In this document: positions 1-7,441 of the stretch, piece by piece
How the letters are laid out: every line of letters starts with the position of its first letter
Numbering within the stretch: position 1 is the first letter of the stretch
NCBI GenBank assembly: GCA_031411655.1
Contig: JANOBM010000040.1
Span: forward strand, 1 to 64,000
Reading direction: 5' to 3'
DNA length: 64,000 nt
Source of the DNA: UBA6163 sp031411655
Lineage (GTDB): Bacteria; Planctomycetota; Planctomycetia; Pirellulales; Pirellulaceae
The notes under the pieces: model-generated
The model's input: only the letters and a program-made list of their open reading frames with translations
What the model was told of the DNA's origin: nothing
Database searches by the model: none
Made by a program: the position numbers and the translations under genes

Positions 1-1763
1 TGTCGGATGCGGGTGGGCGAGTTCAAACGGATGCCAAGGTCGTTTACGAGTGGCAATACGACACCGTTTCTCCCGACGGTCTGAGTGGTGCCAACGGTTC
101 AGGAAAAACGGTCAATCAAGAAATCTCGATCAGCGATGGGAATCGACAGAGCGATGCGATGCATTTATTGAGCGGTCCGCTGGAAGGCGTTGGTGCCGGT
201 ACCTTGAGCGGAACTCGCACGGGCATTCGTTTCGGCCACAACAACTTGACACGAACCTCCAAGGTCGAGCCTGGTTTTGATAAGTGGGAGAACTGGAATC
301 CCGATCGCGACGTTCACTACCTCTCAACGACGAACAGTAGGCTGCTGAGCACGTTCGACTCTCAGGACTGGTTATTCACGCTCGATGCCGCAGGCCAATA
401 CAACGGCCACACGCACTACAACGGGTCGCGTATCGCGACGGACATCACGGGTCATGAAACGCAGTGGATCGATGGATTGGTTGATTTTGACCGTGATCGG
501 TATTATCCGGCTTACCAAGTACCGCCCTACGACGTGACGGTGAATACGAATCCGGGTGGTTATCCGGCGACGATCCCGCCGACCCCGTTTCATCCGTTGT
601 CGAGTATACCGGAAGGTCCGGAGTTACCGTCCGGCAGTCCCTCGACGCCGAGCAAGGCGGACCTGCCAGCGGGTGTCAGTGAATTGCAAACAGAGGTCAG
701 CAATGCGGCGTCAGCGGGCACGTTGTCCAACGCAGCGACCGACGCGGCCTTCGCGGAACTTGCCGAAGACACCGAAGCGCTGGGTGACGACGATCCTGCA
801 GATCCCGAAGATCAGGAGGCCAACGGAACCACGTTGGCCGCGACTTACGGTAACGCAGTCGCGACACCGCGTGACGATACACCCGCCCCAAATGTCGGCG
901 CGATGCAAAAGAGTGCAGAAGCCGCTGCCGCAGAACCCGTGCCGAACAAACCAGCAGGAATCCGACGCATTTTCAGAGACTCCTGGGGTGCGGTCAAATC
1001 CATGTTCGGCCGCTCAGACGCAGAAAAAGCGGCTGACGCAGAAGAAGCAGCGGCACGGCAGTTGAAGGCAGACCAGCGTCGAAACATGTCCGCCGGTGGC
1101 ATGGCGAAAGAGTCTGGTATTTGGACAACGGAAAGACATGAGCAGGGGATGCAAGCAGGAAAGGAGTGGCAGAGTACTTCAGTGGATTTAATGCCCGTCG
1201 CAGGGCAGGCGAAAGGGCTGTACGAAGCGTACACCGGGCGAGATGATCTTGCGGACAGAAACCTGACAATCAAAGATCGATTTCTCGCTGGGATCGGTGC
1301 GTTCGGCGGTCCACTTGGTGCAGCAGGCGACGTTGCAGGCGCAGCGGGAAAAACCGGCCGCACGATTCGCAAGATTGACAAGGCCGTCGATGAAATCGAT
1401 ATTGCTCCAAAGGGTGCGGGCGACATTTTCGCCGACAATGTCGAAGCCACGAACGTGCTTCGGAAGTTGCATCCAGGTGATCCTGATGTTCTTGATGACG
1501 CACTCTTCAGAGGTAAACCGTCTGGAAGCTATATCAACCGGCACGCTTCGGGAACGCCTTACATTGGGAAAGGTGGGCCAAAACGTCCAGCACAGTCAGC
1601 AAATGATGTGGCAAAGCGAACTGGTGATCCTCACGTTTCCACTCAATGGGAATCTGCCATCGACGAGACTCAGGCATTGATCGACGAAGCTCGCAAAATC
1701 AGACAACATGGGGGCATTGAGAATCTCCACAATCGTATTAACTCGCCCGGAGAAAACCTATGA
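1..1763 (+). CDS. Polymorphic-toxin-like protein, C-terminal part (5' end outside window)
   Basis: The frame beginning at base 3 is open from the window edge, giving at least 586 residues; the true start lies upstream. Residues about 394-443 (bases 1183-1330) read DLMPVAGQAKGLYEAYTGRD followed by an LAGIGAFGG stretch, which resembles the pre-toxin TG segment that precedes toxin tips in polymorphic toxins. The last 80 residues carry GSY (about 508), YIGKG (about 520), a Glu in ETQALIDEA (about 555) and Asn residues in NLHNRIN (574-580). That order matches GIY-YIG nucleases, so I infer a DNA- or RNA-cleaving C-terminal tip. The middle is Ala/Pro/Glu-rich linker (about 200-330). No YD repeats are visible in the part present, so whether it is an RHS protein cannot be said. 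Its stop overlaps the start of the next gene, as expected for a toxin followed by its immunity gene. Polymorphic-toxin class is fairly sure; nuclease type is moderate. Confidence 0.7.
   Translation, partial: SDAGGRVQTDAKVVYEWQYDTVSPDGLSGANGSGKTVNQEISISDGNRQSDAMHLLSGPLEGVGAGTLSGTRTGIRFGHNNLTRTSKVEPGFDKWENWNPDRDVHYLSTTNSRLLSTFDSQDWLFTLDAAGQYNGHTHYNGSRIATDITGHETQWIDGLVDFDRDRYYPAYQVPPYDVTVNTNPGGYPATIPPTPFHPLSSIPEGPELPSGSPSTPSKADLPAGVSELQTEVSNAASAGTLSNAATDAAFAELAEDTEALGDDDPADPEDQEANGTTLAATYGNAVATPRDDTPAPNVGAMQKSAEAAAAEPVPNKPAGIRRIFRDSWGAVKSMFGRSDAEKAADAEEAAARQLKADQRRNMSAGGMAKESGIWTTERHEQGMQAGKEWQSTSVDLMPVAGQAKGLYEAYTGRDDLADRNLTIKDRFLAGIGAFGGPLGAAGDVAGAAGKTGRTIRKIDKAVDEIDIAPKGAGDIFADNVEATNVLRKLHPGDPDVLDDALFRGKPSGSYINRHASGTPYIGKGGPKRPAQSANDVAKRTGDPHVSTQWESAIDETQALIDEARKIRQHGGIENLHNRINSPGENL
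1183..1330 (+). other. Pre-toxin TG-like segment of the toxin gene
   Basis: The encoded stretch has the pattern P-x-x-G-x-A-K-x-x-x-E-A-x-T-G-x-D, then a charged helix and L-A-G-I-G, followed by a small-residue-rich run. This is the arrangement known for PT-TG segments, which sit just before the toxic tip in secreted bacterial toxins. Identified by eye only. Confidence 0.55.
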
Positions 1764-2389
1764 CGCCAACTAGCGTAGACACAGAAGCAGACCAGTTTTG
1801 GGAATGGTTCAGATCGAATGCTGACTCATTGCTTCAACGACCACCAACTGAAGTCGTTGACTTAGTTGTCGATCGGCTGCACGCTATCGATGCAGAGTTG
1901 AGTGCCGAGGTGTCTGGTTTCCTCGAAGACAATTCAAAGGAACTGGTGTTAACGTCACACGGGCAACCAAGTTGGTTTGAATTCATCTTTGAATTCAGAC
2001 GACGTGCACCAGAAATACCTCACTGGCGGATTCGTGCACTCAAACCACCGCGGGGTTTCGATTTTACGGTGGCGAGCAATCCTGGTCTCACGATTCGAGA
2101 TTGGATGTTTGTACCGTTGAAACGTAGTTCAGAGTTTGCCGAGTTCGGTGTGCGAATCGAGATGTCAAACGATGACTACGATCTCGTTGATGGGCGTACC
2201 GTCGCATCAATCGTTGAAGAAGGGATAGGCGAGGTGTTGCTATCGGTCTGCGCTCACATTGAGTTTGACATTGTGACAAACCACAATTCGATGCCTATAG
2301 GACAACTTTGCGAAGCGGTACATGCGTGGTGTATGGTGCATGGCCCGAACGCCGTTCGCAAATTCCTCCCGGCAATTCAACCTGACTAA
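1760..2389 (+). CDS. Candidate immunity protein for the upstream toxin
   Basis: This 209-residue protein starts at an ATG that overlaps the toxin stop in an ATGA arrangement, with a GGAG ribosome site about 7 bases upstream inside the toxin gene. It has no signal peptide or membrane segment, so it should be cytoplasmic. It is acidic and rich in Trp and Phe (DQFWEWFRSN near the start, PSWFEFIFEFRRR near residue 70), features common in immunity proteins. I do not recognise the family. The role of binding and neutralising the GIY-YIG-like tip is inferred from position and translational coupling, not from a known domain. Confidence 0.6.
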   Translation: MTPTSVDTEADQFWEWFRSNADSLLQRPPTEVVDLVVDRLHAIDAELSAEVSGFLEDNSKELVLTSHGQPSWFEFIFEFRRRAPEIPHWRIRALKPPRGFDFTVASNPGLTIRDWMFVPLKRSSEFAEFGVRIEMSNDDYDLVDGRTVASIVEEGIGEVLLSVCAHIEFDIVTNHNSMPIGQLCEAVHAWCMVHGPNAVRKFLPAIQPD

Positions 2390-2489
2390 GCCATACCCCA
2401 GTATAAGCCGTCAATCTGCCTTCGATGAAGAAACTTACGATTGACATGGGCCAAATTGCTTCGGGCCACACGAGTGAACGTTGGGGAGG

Positions 2490-2703
2490 GGGAACGCTTC
2501 GCGTGGGTCAGATGGGGAACGCTTCGCGTGGGGTCAGACTCGGGTTTCGGGGTTCGTCAACAGGCGTTCCTTTATTCGCTCAGCCCGTTTCCGAACCTCG
2601 CGATTAGGGGGGGAACGCTTCGCGTGGGGTCAGGCTCGGGTTTCGGGGTTCGTCAACAGGCGTTCCTTTATTCGCTCAGCCCGTTTCCGAACCTCGCGAT
2701 TAG
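2490..2703. repeat. Tandem direct repeat, 96-bp period
   Basis: Two nearly identical copies lie at 2514-2607 and 2610-2703; each begins GGGGAACGCTTCGCGTGGGG and ends at CGCGATTAG. A third partial copy of the leading motif (GGAACGCTTCGCGTGGG) lies at about 2491-2507. The block sits between the immunity gene and the orphan toxin fragment and has no convincing gene. Confidence 0.85.
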
Positions 2704-2709
2704 AGTCGA

Positions 2710-3032
2710 TGTCGGATGCGGGTGGGCGTGTGCAAACGGATGCCAAGGTCGTTTACGAGTGGCAATACGACACCGTTTCTCCCGACGGTCTGAGCGGTGC
2801 CAACGGTTCAGGAAAAACGGTCAATCAAGAAATCTCGATCAGCGATGGGAATCGACATAGCGATGCGATGCATTCATTGAGCGGTCCGCTGGAAGGCGTT
2901 GGTGCCGGTACCCAACCTACGGCACACTTAACAAAGCCTCGCCCCCACACGCTCGAAACCAACAACTCAAACTTCGTGCCGAACAGTATTGCCCCAGTCC
3001 CATTTTTCTTCCGCAGCTTATGCAGCAGGTAA
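2710..3032 (+). pseudogene. Orphan duplicated fragment of the polymorphic toxin gene
   Basis: Bases 2710-2912 repeat bases 1-203 with five differences that I can count, in the same reading relation (the shared protein includes VVYEWQYDTVSPDG and GPLEGVGAGT). After the shared GAGT the two diverge completely: the first copy continues into the toxin, while this one runs about 40 codons to a stop near 3032. There is no good start, and the frame runs into the 96-bp repeats upstream. It looks like a detached, truncated module left by duplication or recombination, comparable to the orphan tips found beside RHS and contact-dependent toxin genes. It is not likely to make a functional protein. Confidence 0.7.
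2978..3013. repeat. Dispersed short repeat, copy A
   Basis: A stretch of about 36 bases beginning GCCGAACAGTATTGCCCC recurs at 7265-7300 with few changes. Here it lies at the tail of the orphan toxin fragment. It is probably a member of an interspersed repeat family; no coding role is evident. Confidence 0.6.
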
Positions 3033-3183
3033 TCGCGATCAGTGCCCTTGCCATGCCACAGTTGACGGCCAGCATCTCTAAGCGTTTTCACACAGTTAGC
3101 TTAGGCAGTTGCCTCCTCCCGGGCCCCTGATGTACTATGCGAGCAGGTGCAAGATATGAAAGGCCACGATTACAGCGACAGAC

Positions 3184-3747
3184 ATGAATTCGACGTCGGC
3201 CAATTTGCTCAAACGTCTGCGAGAACCTCATGCCGAGGAGGCCTGGCAACGATTCATCGACCTCTACACACCGCTGATTTATCATTGGGTTCGTCAACGC
3301 GGGCTCGACAGAGAGGACACGTCTGATCTTGTGCAGGACGTCATGCTGACGCTCATCGTCAAACTGAGAGAGTTTGAATACGACCCGTCCCAACGCTTTC
3401 GCGGATGGCTTCGAACCGTCACCGTTAACCGTACCATTGACTTCCAACGCCGTTCGCCACAACCCCCAGCCGAGAGCCTGCATTCCAGTACCGCTGCGGC
3501 GGTAAGCGACGACCACGGTTTCCTATCTGACATCGCCTATCAGCGTTTGCTGGTGCAACGCACACTCAAGCTGTTGCGTTCAGAGTTTCAGGAATCCACG
3601 TGGCAGGCAGCGTGGATGCAGCTAATTGACGGTCAATCCGCCTCAGCCGTTGCCAGTCATTTGGGCGTTTCGCTCAATCAAGTGTATCTGGCTAAGTCTC
3701 GGATACTAGCCAGGTTACGCGAAGAGCTTGAGGGCTTGCTTCATTGA
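3184..3747 (+). CDS. ECF-family RNA polymerase sigma factor
   Basis: This 187-residue protein directs RNA polymerase to a dedicated promoter set. Region 2 is visible at about residues 20-90: WQRFIDLYTPLIYHWVRQRG, then DLVQDVMLTL and FRGWLRTVTVNRTIDFQRR. Region 4 lies at about 115-180, with a helix-turn-helix around SASAVASHLGVSLNQVYLAKS. Length is normal for an ECF factor. It is followed after 132 bases by a kinase with an N-terminal zinc-finger-like motif, an arrangement common in planctomycetes where the kinase receptor may control the sigma factor. The start is the ATG at 3184; its ribosome site is weak. Confidence 0.93.
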   Translation: MNSTSANLLKRLREPHAEEAWQRFIDLYTPLIYHWVRQRGLDREDTSDLVQDVMLTLIVKLREFEYDPSQRFRGWLRTVTVNRTIDFQRRSPQPPAESLHSSTAAAVSDDHGFLSDIAYQRLLVQRTLKLLRSEFQESTWQAAWMQLIDGQSASAVASHLGVSLNQVYLAKSRILARLREELEGLLH

Positions 3748-3789
3748 ATGCGACGACGAAAACGCGAAAAAACTACTCTTTGGGTGACA

Positions 3790-3825
3790 GGTTGTAAAAT
3801 CTTCTTCGTAGAACATTCTACAACC
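3790..3825. promoter_or_regulatory. Nested inverted repeat between sigma factor and kinase genes
   Basis: GGTTGTA at 3790-3796 pairs with TACAACC at 3819-3825, and the interval contains a second inverted repeat, GTAGAA-CA-TTCTAC, at 3808-3821. The element lies about 55 bases upstream of the kinase start. It could be an operator or an mRNA structure; there is no T-run to suggest a terminator. Confidence 0.4.
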
Positions 3826-3879
3826 AGATGTGATTGCCCCTGCTCCCCTTGCGACCTCTAAGAATGAGGTTGATGCAAC

Positions 3880-6800
3880 ATGACCACCACCACGTGCCTT
3901 GACAACGAAACACTTGTGCGTCTGCTGCTCGGCAAGATACGCGGACCGGAGCGAGAGGCCCTTGAGCATCACTTGGAGACCTGCAAAATGTGTGCAGAAA
4001 ACGCCGAAACGCTCGCGGTCGACGATGAACTCACCGCCATTATCAAGAGCGATAACGCGTCCCAAATTGGTGCAGCGGCGTTCACGGATGACGATGAATC
4101 CGCCGTCAATAAGCTCATCCAACGAATCAAATCTGCACGGCAGCAGAGCGAAACCGTCCAGGTTGAAGAAACATTAGCCGCCCCCAATGGCGATATGCCA
4201 CAATCGTTGCCAGCGGCCATGGGCGGTCTCTCGGCCAACGACACTAGTTTCCTCGCGCCACCACAATTGCCGGATGAAGTCGGTCGACTGGGTGACTACC
4301 GCGTACTCGAGGTGCTTGGGGTGGGCGGCATGGGGATGGTGTTTCGCGCCGAGGACCTACGGCTCAAACGCCAAGTCGCGCTGAAGACGATGAAGCCCAC
4401 GATCGCAGCCAGTCGGGACTCCAAAGGTCGTTTTTTGCGGGAGGCACAAGCGACCGCCGCGTTAGAACATGACAACGTGGTTCCCATTTATGCAGTGGGC
4501 GAAGACCGCGGCATTCCGTTTATCGCGATGCAGTACCTCAAAGGCGAATCACTCAAAGATCGTATCGACCGAGACACCAAGCTGTCGCCTTTGATGGTGG
4601 TCCGACTGGGCAAAGAGATCGCTTCTGGACTCTCAGCGGCCCATGAACAGGGACTAATCCACCGGGACATCAAGCCTGATAACATTTGGCTGGATGAAAA
4701 GTCTGATCGAGCCAAGATTCTCGACTTCGGTCTAGTCAGCGCCACGTCGGAAGACGAAGGCTTCACACAATCCGGCACGGTGCTCGGAACGCCCCGCTAC
4801 ATGGCGCCCGAACAAGCACTGGCTCAGCCCGTCGATCATCGCTGCGACTTGTTCAGCCTCGGAAGTGTGCTCTATCACGCGGCGTCCGGCAAAACGCCCT
4901 TCGCGGGCAGCAACTTTACGGCAACGTTGATCGCGGTAGCGCACCAGCCAGCGGTACCATTACAAATTGCCGCACCGGAGCTTCATGAGGATGTGGCGAA
5001 GGCCATCATGCAGCTACTCGAGAAAGACCCTAAAAAGCGTCCCCAGTCTGCGATAAGCGTCGAAGAACGATTTGCAGAACTAGAACGATTGCTAAATCGA
5101 CTGTCGGCAAAGGGATCGGCAGATGAGGCTCTCTCGGACAAAGCCACCTATCATCATGTCCCCGCAGGGGCTCTTGCGCCGCCGCGCAAGCCACCCACAT
5201 CACGAAAGCTTTTGCTTGCCGGCGCAGGCGGTTTGGCTGCGTTGATGCTGGGCGTACTGGTCATCACCATTCGTGACAAGGACGGTAAGGAGACCATCGT
5301 CCGTGTCCCCACAGGCACCGACGTTGAAGTCGACCCAGCCCCTGGCAGCAAAGTGACGATTCGCGAGGAGAACCCTGCAACTAACGAACAGCCGACTGCG
5401 GAAGCGGAAGCAACTTCGGCAGCGGCCGAGGTGCGCGTGGCCAAGGACAATTCTCCTTCGAAGCGAAACCTTGAAACGTCAGCGCCACCGGTGGTTGCTG
5501 CGGGAGCGAAATCCCCGTTAGCCTTCAAAACACATGAGTTCGATCAATGGGTTAAAGAAGTCTCCGCCCTCCCTGCCGAGCAGCAGGTGGAGGCTGTCAG
5601 CACGAAGCTGGTGGAGTTGAATCCGGGGTTTGACGGGAACGTAACGCACGAGATTTCTGCGGGCAAGGTAACGAAATTGACGTTCTTGAGCGACACTGTT
5701 GCCGACATTTCGCCTATTCGTGCATTGGCTGGGTTGAGAAGCTTTGCTTGCCCTGGGAGTCAATCCGGTCGCTCTGAATTGGCCGATCTCGCTCCTTTGA
5801 AGGAACTGTCTCTCACAGAGCTCACAATTCACTTCACCAAAGTTACCGATCTCGGACCTTTGCAGGGCATGAAGTTGACCAAGCTGCTTTGTGCATTGGC
5901 TCCGATCACCGACCTCTCACCATTGAACGGAATGCCGCTCACGCATTTAGGAGTAGAATGGACTCGGGTTTCAGATCTATCACCCTTGCGTGGCATGCCA
6001 TTGACAGTGCTGAGGGTGGGTGGAACAAATGTTACGGACCTCACACCTCTTCACGGCATGCCGCTGACCGGCCTCGATCTTTACAAAACACCTATCACCG
6101 ACCTGTCGCCATTGCAGGGCATGGACCTTACCTGGCTCAATTTATCCGATAGCCGTGTCTCCGATTTGTCCTTGCTGAAAGACATGCCGCTTCAGCGGAT
6201 TGAACTAGATTTCAGACCGAACTGGGACACCGCACTGCTCCGCTCAATTCGGACTTTGGAGACAATCAACGAAACGCCAGCCGTTGAGTTTTGCGACAAG
6301 GTCGAAGTTTACAACGCTGAAGCGAGGCGGCCTCTGGCCTTCCAGGCTCCGGGCTTTGAGGAGTGGATCAAAGCAACGGTAGCCCTGTCCGCCGAGGAGC
6401 AAGTGCAAGCCGTCGTCAAAAAATTGCAAGAACTTAATCCCGAGTTTGATGGGAAAGTAACAGACGGTTGGGAGCAAGCCCCGCCACTCATAGAGAACGG
6501 AATGGTCCGTTCGTTCGGGTTTATTACCAATAGCGTCACCGACGTTTCTCCACTACGTGCGTTGCAGAACCTTTCGATCTTGAACTTGCACGGCACCGAC
6601 GGGCACGGCAAGTTGTTGAATCTCGCACCGCTGAAGGGACTGCCGCTCACGGAACTATTGTTCTACAGCAATCAGGTTTCCGATCTTTCGCCGCTGCAAG
6701 GCATGAAGCTGACGCTCCTGCAGTGCAGCGCCACATTCGTTTCGGATCTGTCGCCGTTGAAGGGAATGCCACTCAAGACCATCAATTTTAGCGGAACGAA

Positions 6801-7092
6801 GGTTACGGACCTCTCGCCATTAACAGACATGCCGCTCCAATCGGTGAGATGTGCGACAACGTCGGTTTCCGACCTCTCGCCGTTAAAGGGTATGAAACTG
6901 AGTGACTTCTGGGGTGGCAACGACTTAATTGCGAACTACTCCGTGTTGAAAGACATGCCCCTTCACGAGATTCAATTGTCATTTGACCCAGAACGCGACA
7001 CCGAACTGCTACGATCGATCAAAACGCTGGAGACGATCAACGGCAAACCAGTCGCCGAGTTCTGGAAGGAAGTCGAGGCCGGGGCGAAGTGA
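3880..7092 (+). CDS. Ser/Thr protein kinase with zinc-finger-like N-terminus and duplicated leucine-rich-repeat region
   Basis: This 1,070-residue membrane kinase starts at an ATG preceded by GAGG. Residues 1-45 carry a zinc-finger anti-sigma-like motif (HHLETCKMC). The Hanks-type kinase domain spans about 138-400: glycine loop LGVGGMGMVF, catalytic Lys 169 in VALK, HRDIKPDN with Asp 263, and DFG at 282, so it should be active. One membrane helix lies at about 444-465. The outside part holds two homologous blocks (about 547-800 and 818-1070), each opening with LAF...F..W, then NP.FDG, and containing short repeats of the type VSDLSPLQGMPLT, ending in LLRSI.TLETIN. These leucine-rich repeats probably sense a ligand or partner. 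The upstream ECF sigma factor is the likely target, an inference from gene order and the zinc-finger-like motif. Confidence 0.93.
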   Translation: MTTTTCLDNETLVRLLLGKIRGPEREALEHHLETCKMCAENAETLAVDDELTAIIKSDNASQIGAAAFTDDDESAVNKLIQRIKSARQQSETVQVEETLAAPNGDMPQSLPAAMGGLSANDTSFLAPPQLPDEVGRLGDYRVLEVLGVGGMGMVFRAEDLRLKRQVALKTMKPTIAASRDSKGRFLREAQATAALEHDNVVPIYAVGEDRGIPFIAMQYLKGESLKDRIDRDTKLSPLMVVRLGKEIASGLSAAHEQGLIHRDIKPDNIWLDEKSDRAKILDFGLVSATSEDEGFTQSGTVLGTPRYMAPEQALAQPVDHRCDLFSLGSVLYHAASGKTPFAGSNFTATLIAVAHQPAVPLQIAAPELHEDVAKAIMQLLEKDPKKRPQSAISVEERFAELERLLNRLSAKGSADEALSDKATYHHVPAGALAPPRKPPTSRKLLLAGAGGLAALMLGVLVITIRDKDGKETIVRVPTGTDVEVDPAPGSKVTIREENPATNEQPTAEAEATSAAAEVRVAKDNSPSKRNLETSAPPVVAAGAKSPLAFKTHEFDQWVKEVSALPAEQQVEAVSTKLVELNPGFDGNVTHEISAGKVTKLTFLSDTVADISPIRALAGLRSFACPGSQSGRSELADLAPLKELSLTELTIHFTKVTDLGPLQGMKLTKLLCALAPITDLSPLNGMPLTHLGVEWTRVSDLSPLRGMPLTVLRVGGTNVTDLTPLHGMPLTGLDLYKTPITDLSPLQGMDLTWLNLSDSRVSDLSLLKDMPLQRIELDFRPNWDTALLRSIRTLETINETPAVEFCDKVEVYNAEARRPLAFQAPGFEEWIKATVALSAEEQVQAVVKKLQELNPEFDGKVTDGWEQAPPLIENGMVRSFGFITNSVTDVSPLRALQNLSILNLHGTDGHGKLLNLAPLKGLPLTELLFYSNQVSDLSPLQGMKLTLLQCSATFVSDLSPLKGMPLKTINFSGTKVTDLSPLTDMPLQSVRCATTSVSDLSPLKGMKLSDFWGGNDLIANYSVLKDMPLHEIQLSFDPERDTELLRSIKTLETINGKPVAEFWKEVEAGAK

Positions 7093-7264
7093 CATTTCGC
7101 GTCGGGCGTAGGAAAACTTTCAAACAACTCACTGCGTTTGCCCACGATCGGCGGAATCCTGAAAACGCTCAAATCTGCTGAGGCTTGAGAGGACCAAGGC
7201 GGGTTTATTGGCCTGCTTCATCGACTCGCTCTGCATCACTGAAGCGGTTACCTGCCGCATGCAT

Positions 7265-7320
7265 GCCGAACAGTATTGCCCCCGTCCCCTTTGTCTTCCG
7301 GCGTCCCATTTGTCTTCCGG
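7265..7320. repeat. Dispersed short repeat, copy B with duplicated tail
   Basis: Bases 7265-7300 match 2978-3013 (GCCGAACAGTATTGCCCC core). The end motif, TCCC-x-TTTGTCTTCCGG, is then repeated once more up to 7320. Confidence 0.6.
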
Positions 7321-7404
7321 TTGGGCGGAGATTCTCAGCGACGGTCGCTCGCGTTGCGGTGAAGCTTGCCGAGGCGCGACTGCTGATCCCATCGCTGACG
7401 AAGA

Positions 7405-7434
7405 CGCCCGCGCTGGATTGCTCCTTCGCGGGCG
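7405..7434 (-). terminator. Possible terminator hairpin after the slipin gene
   Basis: CGCCCGCG (7405-7412) and CGCGGGCG (7427-7434) form a perfect 8-bp stem with a 14-base loop, starting just beyond the slipin stop on the minus strand. No run of T follows, so it would be an atypical terminator or simply an mRNA-stabilising hairpin. Confidence 0.4.
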
Positions 7435-7441
7435 CCTGTGG

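Larger units (their letters stand above)
7093..7441. other. Intergenic region with repeat relic
   Basis: No convincing gene is seen. The region contains copy B of the dispersed repeat (7265-7300), an immediate second copy of its CCC-TTTGTCTTCCGG tail at about 7301-7320, and a GC-rich hairpin at 7405-7434. The short reading frames here have no recognisable product. Confidence 0.6.

Noticed and set aside
2490..2703. CRISPR-like interpretation of the tandem repeats
   Set aside because: Only two full units, 94 bases each and nearly adjacent, with no spacers of even length.
2825..3091. 88-residue minus-strand frame over the orphan module
   Set aside because: Runs through duplicated toxin sequence in antisense and repeat DNA; could be repeat-derived, but no product is supported.
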